Source of the DNA: Deltaproteobacteria bacterium
GTDB taxonomy: Bacteria; Myxococcota_A; UBA9042; PHBI01
Direction: 5' to 3'
DNA: 64,000 nt
Assembly (NCBI GenBank): GCA_020632715.1
Contig: JACKFA010000001.1
Coordinates: forward strand, 806,001-870,000
The notes under the pieces are model-generated. The model searched no databases, was not told where the DNA came from, and was given only the letters and a program-made list of their open reading frames with translations. Shown here piece by piece: positions 19,004 to 27,367 of this stretch. A program made the position numbers and the translations under genes. Every line of letters begins with the position of its first letter. Positions within the stretch are counted from its first letter, which is position 1.

Positions 19004-19498
19004 ATGAACGAGACCAACGAGACCCCGAACCCCGCCGCCGCCCTCGAGACCACCCCCGAGCGCGCCGCCGCCGTCGTCGAGGCCGAGGCCCGCGTCGCCC
19101 TCCACGAGGCCGCCCTGCGCGCCGCCCAGCGCGGCATGACCCTCATCGAGATCATGGTCGTGATGGGCATCATCGCGATCATCGGCACGGCGCTCGCGTT
19201 CGGCGCCGTCGAGATCTTCGGGTCGAGCCAGGAGGAGGGCGCGAAGGCGCAGCTCTCCACCATCCAGAAGGGCCTCGACACCTACTACATCAAGAAGCGC
19301 GAGTACCCGGACCGGCTCGACGCCCTCGTCGACGCCGGGTTCATCACCGAGGAGCAGCTCGCCGACCCCTGGAAGAAGCCGATCAGCTACTCGGTGACCG
19401 GCGCGCAGAGCTACGAGCTCTGCTCGGGCGGGCCGGATCTGCAGGTCGGCGGCGCCGACGACATCTGCATCAAGAAGCAGAGTCGTAGCGGGCGTTGA
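19004..19498 (+). CDS. gspG: Major pseudopilin GspG with long leader
   Basis: 164 residues. The prepilin peptidase site is G44-MTLIEIMVVMGIIAII, with Glu at +5, so the leader is 44 residues instead of the usual 6-10. The start at 19004 has a strong AGAGGAG ribosome-binding site and no start codon lies closer to the cleavage site, so the long leader looks real. The C-terminal domain has the GspG hallmark DPWKKPISY and the REYPDRLDALV segment. It forms the pseudopilus shaft after cleavage and methylation by GspO, which is not encoded here. Confidence 0.93.
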   Translation: MNETNETPNPAAALETTPERAAAVVEAEARVALHEAALRAAQRGMTLIEIMVVMGIIAIIGTALAFGAVEIFGSSQEEGAKAQLSTIQKGLDTYYIKKREYPDRLDALVDAGFITEEQLADPWKKPISYSVTGAQSYELCSGGPDLQVGGADDICIKKQSRSGR

Positions 19499-20238
19499 TG
19501 GGGAGCGCGTCCCAGACCGAGCGCCGCGCCCTCGCCGTCGGAGGCGCGGTGCGCGCCGCGCTGCGAGGCGGGCGTAGGGCGGCGCGACGCGGGCTGACGC
19601 TCATCGAGCTCATGGTCGTGATGGGCATCATCGCCATCATGATCGGCATCGGCGCGCTCGGGATCGCGAGCATCCGCGCGGCCGACGTGTCCGCGACCGC
19701 CGACACCCTCGCGGGCGCGATGCGCTACGTGTACACGCTCGCGGTCCACCAGAACCGCACCTACCGCATCGTCATCGACATGGACGAGCGCCGCTTCTAC
19801 ACGGAGGTCGCGAAGACCGACGACCCGTGCGCGCGCTACATCCCGAACGCCAACAGCGAGGAGGACGAGAAGTCGCGCGACGCCGAGAAGGCGGCCGCGG
19901 CGGCGGAGGCCGCGGGCGAGGGCGACGAGACGAGCGACGGCAGCGCCTTCGCGGTCGACGACAGCGAGCTCCTCGCGGAGGAGTTCCGGCCCGAGACGAA
20001 CGTGACGGCGGTCATCACGGAGCACCACGAGGAGCCGCAGGTCGGCGGGAAGGCGGTCATCTACTTCTACCCGAGCGGCCGCGCCGAGCGCGCGATGGTC
20101 TGGGTCGGCGAGCAGGACGAGGTCGACGGCGAGGCGCAGTTCGTGCCGCAGGTGACGCTCGAGCTCGAGGCGCTCGGGCGCGTGTCGCGGTCGGGCGAGG
20201 TGCTCGACTGGAAGGACTTCCTGAAGGAGCAGAAGTGA
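19498..20238 (+). CDS. gspH: Minor pseudopilin GspH
   Basis: 246 residues. A 32-residue Arg/Ala-rich leader precedes the cleavage site RRG-LTLIELMVVMGIIAIM, with Glu at +5. The body has the GspH/FimT-type VHQNRTYRIVIDMDERRFY strand region and a long acidic insert (about residues 115-155, rich in Glu, Asp and Ala). The ATG overlaps the gspG stop (TGATG). GspH is a minor pseudopilin near the tip. The insert makes it about 60 residues longer than usual. Confidence 0.88.
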   Translation: MGSASQTERRALAVGGAVRAALRGGRRAARRGLTLIELMVVMGIIAIMIGIGALGIASIRAADVSATADTLAGAMRYVYTLAVHQNRTYRIVIDMDERRFYTEVAKTDDPCARYIPNANSEEDEKSRDAEKAAAAAEAAGEGDETSDGSAFAVDDSELLAEEFRPETNVTAVITEHHEEPQVGGKAVIYFYPSGRAERAMVWVGEQDEVDGEAQFVPQVTLELEALGRVSRSGEVLDWKDFLKEQK

Positions 20239-20963
20239 TGGGCGCGGGGCGGCATCAGCAGCGGACGGCGGAGCGGGGCTTCTCGCTCGTCGAGGCGCTC
20301 GTCGCGATCGCGCTGCTCGCGTCCGTGATGGCGGCCGTGTCGTCGGCGCAGGGCGACTCGATCTACCGCGGCATCGAGGTCATGAACCTCACGAGCGCGA
20401 CGGAGCTCATCGAGACGGTCGTCCTCGACATCGAGGAGGAGTACCGGACCGACGGCTTCCCGACGAACCAGCTCGAGAACAAGGACTGCGACGAGTTCCT
20501 CCCGAAGGGCTACGACAGCTTCAGCTGCGAGTACGACCTGCTCCAGCTCGACGTGAACGCCGAGAACATGTCGGGGCTCGGGGCCGAGGCGAACGAGAAG
20601 ATCTCGGGCTCGTCGCTCATGAACACCTTCTGCGGGCAGGACGGGGGCGCGGCCGCGGCGAACATCGCGGCGGTCTGCCAGCAGCTCCAGGTCGCGCAGG
20701 GGGTCGGGCTCCCGACGGAGCTGTCGGCGTTCGCGCCGCTCTGCGACCCCGGCCTCTCGCAGCTCTGCGGCGTCAACCTCGACAAGATGTGTCAAAACAC
20801 ACAGCTCATCACGTCGTTCATCCCGACGATCATCGAGCAGGCGGCGAAGAGCACGCGGAAGCTCGTGGTGCGGCTGAAGTGGCAGGACGAGGGGCTCGTC
20901 GCGAACGACCTCGAGATCGAGACGTTCATCACGAGCGTCCCCGAAGCGGAGCCCGAGCAGTGA
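20238..20963 (+). CDS. gspI: Minor pseudopilin GspI, cysteine-containing enlarged form
   Basis: 241 residues. Leader of 14 residues, cleavage ERG-FSLVEALVAIALLASVM with Glu at +5, typical of GspI. The usual length is about 125; the extra ~110 residues in the middle include seven cysteines (KDCDEF, FSCEYD, TFCGQD, AVCQQL, PLCDPG, QLCGVN, KMCQNT), suggesting disulfides in the periplasm. The C-terminal strand LVVRLKWQDEG is family-like. The ATG overlaps the gspH stop. It is assigned as GspI by order and by the FSLVEAL segment. Confidence 0.85.
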   Translation: MGAGRHQQRTAERGFSLVEALVAIALLASVMAAVSSAQGDSIYRGIEVMNLTSATELIETVVLDIEEEYRTDGFPTNQLENKDCDEFLPKGYDSFSCEYDLLQLDVNAENMSGLGAEANEKISGSSLMNTFCGQDGGAAAANIAAVCQQLQVAQGVGLPTELSAFAPLCDPGLSQLCGVNLDKMCQNTQLITSFIPTIIEQAAKSTRKLVVRLKWQDEGLVANDLEIETFITSVPEAEPEQ

Positions 20964-21802
20964 GGGCGCGCCGGGGCGACAGCCGCCGGACGGCGGCGCA
21001 GCGGGGGCTCACGCTCATCGAGGTGTCGATGGCGCTCGCCGTGTCGGCGATCATCGGGACGCTCAGCTACGGGGCGCTCGACGCGACGATCACGACGCAG
21101 GAGGAGGCGCTCCTCATCCAGGAGCGCTTCCACGGCGCGCGCATCACGCTCGACCGCATGAAGCGCGAGCTGACGATGGCCTTCGTGAGCCTCCACCAGG
21201 CCGACGACAAGCGCACCATCACGATCTTCGAGGGCGAGCGGAACAAGATCGTGTTCGACACGGCCGCCTACGAGCCGCTCGAGCGCGACGCGCACCAGAG
21301 CGACCAGCTCGAGCTCGCGTACTACGTCAAGCGCGTGACGAGCCGCTTCGGCGACCGGGTCGACGCGCTCGTCCGGCGCGTGAAGTACCACATCGACGAC
21401 CAGCCCGGAGAGGGCGGCCGCGAGGAGGTCGTCGTCGAGGGGGTCACGAAGCTCGAGCTCGAGTACTACGACCCGATCCGCGAGGACTGGCGCGACGACT
21501 GGGAGGTGCGGGTCGACGACGCGGTCGAGATGCGGACGAAGCTGAAGCAGATCCAGGAGGTCCGCGACAAGATCGAGGACGTCGTGAACAACGAGGACAA
21601 CGACCTCGCCACCGCGGCGGTGGCCGCCACCGCCGGGGCGGAGGCGAGCAAGGAGGTCGACAAGGTCGCAGACGACGTGATGGACGGGATGTTCCTGCCG
21701 GCGCGCGTGAGGATCCGCCTCACGTTCGAGGACTCCGACGGTGACCCGGTCTCCATCGAGACCCAGGTCGAGATCCCGATGACGGAGCCCCTATGGTACT
21801 GA
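20960..21802 (+). CDS. gspJ: Minor pseudopilin GspJ
   Basis: 280 residues from GTG at 20960, which overlaps the gspI stop as GTGA; a longer open frame begins inside gspI and has no pseudopilin leader. The leader is 16 residues, cleavage QRG-LTLIEVSMALAVSAII with Glu at +5. The body has the GspJ pattern RMKRELTMAF near residue 55 and VVVEGVTKLELEYYDP. A charged Ala/Glu insert lies around residues 195-240. It is part of the tip complex with GspI and GspK. Confidence 0.88.
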   Translation: MRARRGDSRRTAAQRGLTLIEVSMALAVSAIIGTLSYGALDATITTQEEALLIQERFHGARITLDRMKRELTMAFVSLHQADDKRTITIFEGERNKIVFDTAAYEPLERDAHQSDQLELAYYVKRVTSRFGDRVDALVRRVKYHIDDQPGEGGREEVVVEGVTKLELEYYDPIREDWRDDWEVRVDDAVEMRTKLKQIQEVRDKIEDVVNNEDNDLATAAVAATAGAEASKEVDKVADDVMDGMFLPARVRIRLTFEDSDGDPVSIETQVEIPMTEPLWY

Positions 21803-23175
21803 GAAGCGCCCCACGAGCGGCCTCGCTGCCACGCAGCGCGACGCGCCCCCTGCCCCTCCGCGAGGCGTTCCGCGTCGCGGGCGGCGCGGTCAAGGACACC
21901 GTGCGCGCCGACGTCCCCGGCACCTCGAAGCGCCGCGGCCTCGCGCTCATCCTCGCCCTCATCATCGTGGCCATCGTGAGCGCGCTCTCGGCGCAGTTCA
22001 CGTACCACACGCGCACGAACCTCTGGATGTCGGGCAACCTCTACGCCTCGACGCAGGCCTACTTCAACGCCCGGAGCTCCACGAAGATCGCGCTGCTCGC
22101 TGTGAACGCGAAGAAGAACTTCCCGGAGATGCAGAAGTTCCTGAACCTCATGGGGAGCGCGGCAGCGCAGCGGCTCGAGATCTGGCAGCGCGCGTGCGAC
22201 TTCGTGAACATCTTCGCGACCGGGAAGGCCGAGTTCTTCGGCATCGCGCTGCTCGACTTCACCTCCGAGAAGGCCGTCGGCGGGAAGAACACGAAGGCCG
22301 ACGTGCCCGCGTTCACCTGCAGCGTGACGTCGGAGGACGCGCGCGTGAACGTGAACCGGGCGTCGACGGTCGCGCCGGTCATCGACCCGAACCAGCCGCT
22401 GAACCCGCAGGCCATCCAGGGCGCGGCGCTCGCGAACCAGCAGCGCGCGGCGGCTCAGCTCTACGTGCAGCTCGGCGGGCTCCTGCACCCGATGATCGAC
22501 GCCGGCCTCTTCGCGAGCGACCAGGAGGTCATCGACCTCATCCTCGCCATCATCGACTACACCGACGCCGACGACACGAAGAGCGAGATCGACCAGTCCG
22601 GGAACTTCGCGCAGGGCTCGGGCGGCGAGGGCGACTACGGGAAGTACGGCTACCGCACGAAGAACGCCAAGATGGACACCGTCGGCGAGGTGCAGCTCGT
22701 CGAGGGCATGACGAGCGACGTGTACTGCAAGATCCGCGACAAGCTCACGGTCTTCTCGACCGACAAGGTCAACGTCAACGACGCCGACCCCCTCGTCATC
22801 AAGGGGATCCTCTGCCAGGCCATCGAGCAGGACATCGAGCGCGCGCAGGTCTGCCTCGCGCCGGGCCCGAACGGGATCCCGCCGATCGACGAGGCCATCA
22901 TCGCGATGGAGAACTGCCGGCAGGTGAAGAAGTCGGTCTACTCGACGCCGTTCACGAGCATGTCGCGGTTCCACGAGTTCTTCCGGCAGTTCCCGGCGGT
23001 GATGGGGAGCGGCGTGCCGTTCAACATCAACACGAGCATCGTGAGCCAGCAGCTCGGTGTCACGACCAAGATGGTCCGCATCGAGGCGACCGGCGTCTAC
23101 GGCGACACGACCCGGAAGATGGTCTCCATCGTCGACACGTCGACCGGGGCGCTGGTCAACTACCACTACGAATGA
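21793..23175 (+). CDS. gspK: Minor pseudopilin GspK (tip), long leader and six cysteines
   Basis: 460 residues. The start overlaps the last 10 bases of gspJ. The leader is about 49 residues; cleavage is at RRG-LALILALIIVAIVSAL, and as in other GspK proteins there is no Glu at +5. The large globular domain has ARVNVNRAS and KVNVNDADPLVIKGILC helix-hairpin-type segments found in GspK. Six cysteines (ACDFV, TCSVT, YCKIR, LCQAI, VCLAP, NCRQV) are unusual for the family and parallel the Cys-rich GspI. GspK caps the pseudopilus and may contact substrate. A 72-base gap follows before gspL. Confidence 0.9.
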   Translation: MVLRSAPRAASLPRSATRPLPLREAFRVAGGAVKDTVRADVPGTSKRRGLALILALIIVAIVSALSAQFTYHTRTNLWMSGNLYASTQAYFNARSSTKIALLAVNAKKNFPEMQKFLNLMGSAAAQRLEIWQRACDFVNIFATGKAEFFGIALLDFTSEKAVGGKNTKADVPAFTCSVTSEDARVNVNRASTVAPVIDPNQPLNPQAIQGAALANQQRAAAQLYVQLGGLLHPMIDAGLFASDQEVIDLILAIIDYTDADDTKSEIDQSGNFAQGSGGEGDYGKYGYRTKNAKMDTVGEVQLVEGMTSDVYCKIRDKLTVFSTDKVNVNDADPLVIKGILCQAIEQDIERAQVCLAPGPNGIPPIDEAIIAMENCRQVKKSVYSTPFTSMSRFHEFFRQFPAVMGSGVPFNINTSIVSQQLGVTTKMVRIEATGVYGDTTRKMVSIVDTSTGALVNYHYE

Positions 23176-23247
23176 GCATCATGCCGCACCGCGCGTGACG
23201 CGCGCGGCGCGAGCGATCGAGCGAGAGAGCGAGAGAGGGAGCGGCGC

Positions 23248-25062
23248 ATGGCGCAAACCATCATCGGGCTCGACATCGGCAGCTGGGCGGTCAAGGCCGT
23301 CGTGCTCGAGTCCACGCTGCGGAAGACGCAGCTCGCGGGCTTCCACAGCCACCACGTGCCGGCGGACACCACCGGCGGCGCGCTCGAGGGCGAGGTGGAG
23401 GCGGCGATCGCGGCGACCGTGCGCGCGACGGGCGGCGAGGCCATCGCGGCCGCCATCCCGGGCTCGTGGGTGCTCACCCGCGAGGTCACCCTCCCCTTCT
23501 CGGACGACAAGCGCATCGCGAGCGTCCTCGGCTTCCAGCTCGAGAGCACGCTGCCGCTGCCGCTCGAGGACATGGTCTACGACTACCAGGTCCTCGGCAC
23601 CGACGAGGACGGCACGCGCCTCCTCTGCTCGGCCGTCGAGCGGAAGCGGCTCGACCAGTGGCTCGCGACCGTCAAGGAGGGCGGCGCCGACCCGCGCTAC
23701 GTCACCGCGACCCCGCTCGCCGTGGGGCTCGTGCTGCCGCACCTCGAGGTGCAGACGGCCGGGCGCACCGTGGCGCTCGTGGATATGGGGCACCGCACGA
23801 CGAACGTGACGTTCGTGCGCGACGGGCGCGTGGAGGGCGTGCGCAGCATCGCGCGCGGCGGTCACCAGCTCACGGCCGCGCTCGCGACGGGCCTCGAGAT
23901 CGAGTACGCGGAGGCCGAGGCCATCAAGCACCAGGGCGTGCGCTTCGACGGCTACGTGCCGACGGAGACGAGCGACACGGAGCACGCGAAGCGCGCGCGC
24001 CTCGTCGCGAAGGCGCTCGAGCCGCTGCTCCGCGAGGTGCGCGTGACGATCCACGCGCACACGGAGCGCACGGGGCACGCGGTCGAGGTGGTCGAGCTCT
24101 TCGGCGGGACGTCGCAGCTCCGCGGCGTGGACGCGCTGCTCGCGCGGGTGCTCGACATCCAGGTGCGCCGGCCGCAGCCGGTGGGCGACCTCTGGCAGAC
24201 GATGCCGGCGACCGACGTCGTGGCGCTCGGGCTGCCGGCGCTCGCGCTCGCGCTCCGCAACGTGGCCGACAGCAGCACGCATCGCGTGAACTTCCGCCAG
24301 GGGGAGCACGCGTTCACCTCGGACTTCGGGCTCCTCCGCGAGAAGGCCGTGTGGATCGGCGCCTTCGTGGTGCTGCTCGTCGCGCTCTTCTTCGGGCGGC
24401 AGTACTTCCGGATGAAGCTCCTCGAGAAGCAGGAGGCGCAGCTCGCAGCGCAGCTCGACGGGTTCTCGACGGACCTCTTCGGCGAGCCGTTCGCGGGCGA
24501 GGAGCCCATCGACCGCTTCGAGCTCGCGAAGATCGCGGTCGAGACGCCGCCCGCGGCCGACGAGAGCCTCTACCCGGCGATGACCGCGTTCAAGGTGCTC
24601 TACGACCTCTCGGAGCTCCAGGCGTCGTTCAACGGGATCTCCGTCGTCGAGGGCGGCGGCGGCGGCGACGAGTTCGGCGGCGGCGGCGAGGAGGACGATT
24701 TCGACGAGCCCGAGGAGCACGCGCCCGGCGAGGAGCCCGGCGCGGGCGCCGACGCGAAGAAGCAGATCGAGCTCGACACCGTCGCCATCGACGTGAAGGG
24801 CATCTCGTCGGACGTGCAGACCGCGACCATCAGCGGGACCGGGCCGGACGTCGTCACGATCGAGGGCTTCCGCAGGAAGCTCGCCGAGCACCCCTGCTTC
24901 CGGAAGGTGGAGCAGCAGGGCGACACGAAGAACTCGAACAAGCGCCCGGACTGGAAGGAGTTCACGCTGAAGATCGACATCCGCTGCGTGAAGCCCGACG
25001 AGGCCGCGGCCGGGGTCGCCGAGGCCGGCGACAAGGCCAAGGCCGCCGAGGAGGCGAAGTAG
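23248..25062 (+). CDS. gspL: Type II secretion assembly protein GspL (PilM-like N-terminus)
   Basis: 604 residues. The cytoplasmic actin-like domain (1-360) keeps nucleotide-site motifs: LDIGSWAVKAVV (phosphate 1) and VALVDMGHRTTNVTFVRDG (phosphate 2), closer to PilM than to enterobacterial GspL. One membrane helix (about 368-386, WIGAFVVLLVALFF) is followed by a periplasmic part with a Gly/Glu/Asp linker (about 470-510) and a ferredoxin-like domain. GspL recruits GspE to the platform. A purine-rich GAGAGAGGGAG stretch upstream of the ATG can serve as ribosome-binding site. The length exceeds the usual 400 because of the linker and tail. Confidence 0.88.
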   Translation: MAQTIIGLDIGSWAVKAVVLESTLRKTQLAGFHSHHVPADTTGGALEGEVEAAIAATVRATGGEAIAAAIPGSWVLTREVTLPFSDDKRIASVLGFQLESTLPLPLEDMVYDYQVLGTDEDGTRLLCSAVERKRLDQWLATVKEGGADPRYVTATPLAVGLVLPHLEVQTAGRTVALVDMGHRTTNVTFVRDGRVEGVRSIARGGHQLTAALATGLEIEYAEAEAIKHQGVRFDGYVPTETSDTEHAKRARLVAKALEPLLREVRVTIHAHTERTGHAVEVVELFGGTSQLRGVDALLARVLDIQVRRPQPVGDLWQTMPATDVVALGLPALALALRNVADSSTHRVNFRQGEHAFTSDFGLLREKAVWIGAFVVLLVALFFGRQYFRMKLLEKQEAQLAAQLDGFSTDLFGEPFAGEEPIDRFELAKIAVETPPAADESLYPAMTAFKVLYDLSELQASFNGISVVEGGGGGDEFGGGGEEDDFDEPEEHAPGEEPGAGADAKKQIELDTVAIDVKGISSDVQTATISGTGPDVVTIEGFRRKLAEHPCFRKVEQQGDTKNSNKRPDWKEFTLKIDIRCVKPDEAAAGVAEAGDKAKAAEEAK

Positions 25063-25719
25063 ATGGGACGCATCTCCACCGCCTTCGGCCGCCTGTCGCG
25101 GCGCGAGAAGATCCTCGTCGGCACGATGGGGGGGCTCGTCTTCTTCCTCATCATCTTCCTCCTGAACGTGGCGATCGGGTCGCGCGTGTCGACGCTCGAG
25201 ACCAACGTCGCGAAAGAGCAGGACATCCTGCGCGAGGTCTACGCGAACGCCGACGCGTTCGTGGCGGCGCAGCGGACGCTCGAGGCGCGCCGGCAGCGCG
25301 CCGAGAAGAACGCGAAGCTGAACGTGACGGAGGCCATCGCGGCGCTCGCGCAGCAGGTGAGCCTCGAGTCGGTCGACATCCGGAACCAGCCGACCGGTCG
25401 GAAGCGGCTCGACGACTTCCTCGACTACGCGCCCCCGAAGGACACGGCGCTCGGGAGGAAGAAGACGGCGCGCGCGAAGGACAAGGACGCGAAGGCCGAC
25501 ACGCTCGCGAACTACTGGCGGCGCGACGTCGAGGTGAGCGTGCGCGACAACGCCACGTTCGAGGCGATCTACGAGCTCATGGAGAAGGTCGAGGAGAGCC
25601 AGGACCTGCTCTTCGTGACGGAGCTCCGGCTCGAGCGCAACCGGCGCAACCCGGATCGCGCGGGGCGCGGTAAGATCGTCGTCTCGACGTACTACTACGA
25701 GGAGAAGAAAGAGGAATGA
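25063..25719 (+). CDS. gspM: Type II secretion protein GspM
   Basis: 218 residues. A short basic N-terminus (RLSRREKILVGTMGG) leads into one membrane helix (LVFFLIIFLLNVAIG), followed by a coiled-coil segment and a periplasmic ferredoxin-like domain. GspM stabilises GspL and the platform. It begins immediately after the gspL stop. The gspN start overlaps its end (ATGA). Identification rests on topology and position; sequence conservation in this family is low. Confidence 0.85.
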   Translation: MGRISTAFGRLSRREKILVGTMGGLVFFLIIFLLNVAIGSRVSTLETNVAKEQDILREVYANADAFVAAQRTLEARRQRAEKNAKLNVTEAIAALAQQVSLESVDIRNQPTGRKRLDDFLDYAPPKDTALGRKKTARAKDKDAKADTLANYWRRDVEVSVRDNATFEAIYELMEKVEESQDLLFVTELRLERNRRNPDRAGRGKIVVSTYYYEEKKEE

Positions 25720-27233
25720 AGACCGCTCTGCGCCGGGTCGGCTACGTCCTCTTCTTCGTGGTCGCGACCCTCTTCTTCATCTGGGCGACGTTCCCGACGG
25801 ACCGCGTGAAGCGGTTCGCCGAGCAGACGCTGTCCGAGCGGCTGAACGCCGACGTGAGCATCGCGGACCTCTCGCTCGCGGGCATCGGCGGCGTGTCGGC
25901 CGAGGGCGTCACGCTCACGTGGGCGCCGCTCAAGATGCCGACGATCGTGCCCGGCACCGAGGAGGACGGGCCGCTCCGCATGATGCTCATCGACGAGCTC
26001 GACGCGAGCGCCGGGATCAGCGCCCTCCTCGGCGGGCGGCTCGACCTGACCGCGGACATGAAGCTCCAGGGCGGCAGCATCGAGGGGCTCGCCTACCAGA
26101 CGGAGAAGGGCGAGGACGGCGTCGTCAGGCACGTCATCAAGATCGGCGAGATGAAGGACGTCGCGTTCGGCAGCGAGCAGCTGTTCCAGACGCTCATCGG
26201 CAAGGACCTCATCGGGACCCTGAGCGGGTCCATCGACCTCGTCGTGCCGACGGCGCCGGGCCCGAACGGGCGGCCGGCCGTGCAGTTCGACGGGATGGTC
26301 GGGACGGTCGACCTCGTCATCCGCGACGCGGTCCTGCAGACGTGGTTCTACGACACGCCCGCCGGGCGCATGAAGTTCACGAACATGGACCTCGGGGAGA
26401 TCGTGCTCTCGCTGAAGGTCGACAAGGCCGTGAACATCGAGGCGTTCGAGAAGAGCGCGCGGCGGCGGGGCGCCACGGAGGAGACGATCATCCACTTCGC
26501 CGAGGGGTCGGTGAAGGGGGAGGACATCGAGGTCGAGGTGGCGAAGAACAGCGCCATCACGATCCAGCCGGGGCAGTCGCTGAAGGAGGCGGCGGTCAAC
26601 ATCCACCTCGCGGTGCGCATCAAGGACGCCTACTTCGACAAGGTCGTCGAGGACCCGAAGAACCCGGGGAAGACGACGCAGCCGAACAAGAACCTGCGCA
26701 TGGTGATGAACCAGCGGCCGATCCAGCCCGTGCTCGAGAACGGCGTGTTCGGGCTCGGCATCACGGGGCGCCTCGGGAGCCCGCGGGTGCGGCCGGAGCG
26801 GTCGGTCATCCGCACGGGGCTCACGGGCGGGAGCGCCAGGCGGCCGAACCTCGACGTCGGGGGCGACGAGGCGGACGAGGAGGACTCGGCGCCGGTCGTG
26901 ACGACGCCGCGACCGAACCCGACGGGGCGGCTGCGGGCGGGCTCGGTGCGGCCGACGCTGCACCCGAACGCGCCGCGGCCGGAGCTCGGGGGGACCCCGC
27001 CGCCGATCCCGACGCCGCCGCCGACCTACGTCCCGCCGAAGCCGGTCATCACGCCGCCGAACCCGCCCGTGAAGGCGATGCCGGTCGTGGAGCCGGGCGG
27101 CGACGAGGTCGAGGAGGAGCCGGGGGTCGATCCGGGGGAGCCCGGCGGCGAGCCCGGCGTGGACCCGGACGGCGAGGTCGTGCCGGGCGAGCCGGGGACC
27201 GACGAGGGCGGCGACGAGGCGATCCCGGAGTAG
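25716..27233 (+). CDS. gspN: Type II secretion protein GspN with Pro/Gly/Glu-rich C-terminal tail
   Basis: 505 residues. One N-terminal membrane helix (YVLFFVVATLFFIWATFP), then a beta-rich AsmA-like GspN domain (about 30-330: SERLNADVSIADLSLAGIGG and TLSGSIDLVVPTAPGPNG). From about residue 400 the protein becomes a low-complexity tail rich in Pro, Gly, Glu and Asp, not part of the usual GspN (about 250-350 residues). The start overlaps the gspM stop. GspN is found only in some systems and its role is unclear. It is the last gsp gene; 134 bases separate it from the L,D-transpeptidase gene. Confidence 0.85.
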   Translation: MKTALRRVGYVLFFVVATLFFIWATFPTDRVKRFAEQTLSERLNADVSIADLSLAGIGGVSAEGVTLTWAPLKMPTIVPGTEEDGPLRMMLIDELDASAGISALLGGRLDLTADMKLQGGSIEGLAYQTEKGEDGVVRHVIKIGEMKDVAFGSEQLFQTLIGKDLIGTLSGSIDLVVPTAPGPNGRPAVQFDGMVGTVDLVIRDAVLQTWFYDTPAGRMKFTNMDLGEIVLSLKVDKAVNIEAFEKSARRRGATEETIIHFAEGSVKGEDIEVEVAKNSAITIQPGQSLKEAAVNIHLAVRIKDAYFDKVVEDPKNPGKTTQPNKNLRMVMNQRPIQPVLENGVFGLGITGRLGSPRVRPERSVIRTGLTGGSARRPNLDVGGDEADEEDSAPVVTTPRPNPTGRLRAGSVRPTLHPNAPRPELGGTPPPIPTPPPTYVPPKPVITPPNPPVKAMPVVEPGGDEVEEEPGVDPGEPGGEPGVDPDGEVVPGEPGTDEGGDEAIPE

Positions 27234-27367
27234 CCGGCGCGGCGCGGGTCGGAGCGACGCAGGGGCGCGCAGAAGCGCCACCGGGGCCGCCGTGCGCGCG
27301 CAGTCATTACTTGACGCGAGGCGTCTCCCGTGGTCATTGGGGGGCTCGACTCGGAGCGGACAAACGC

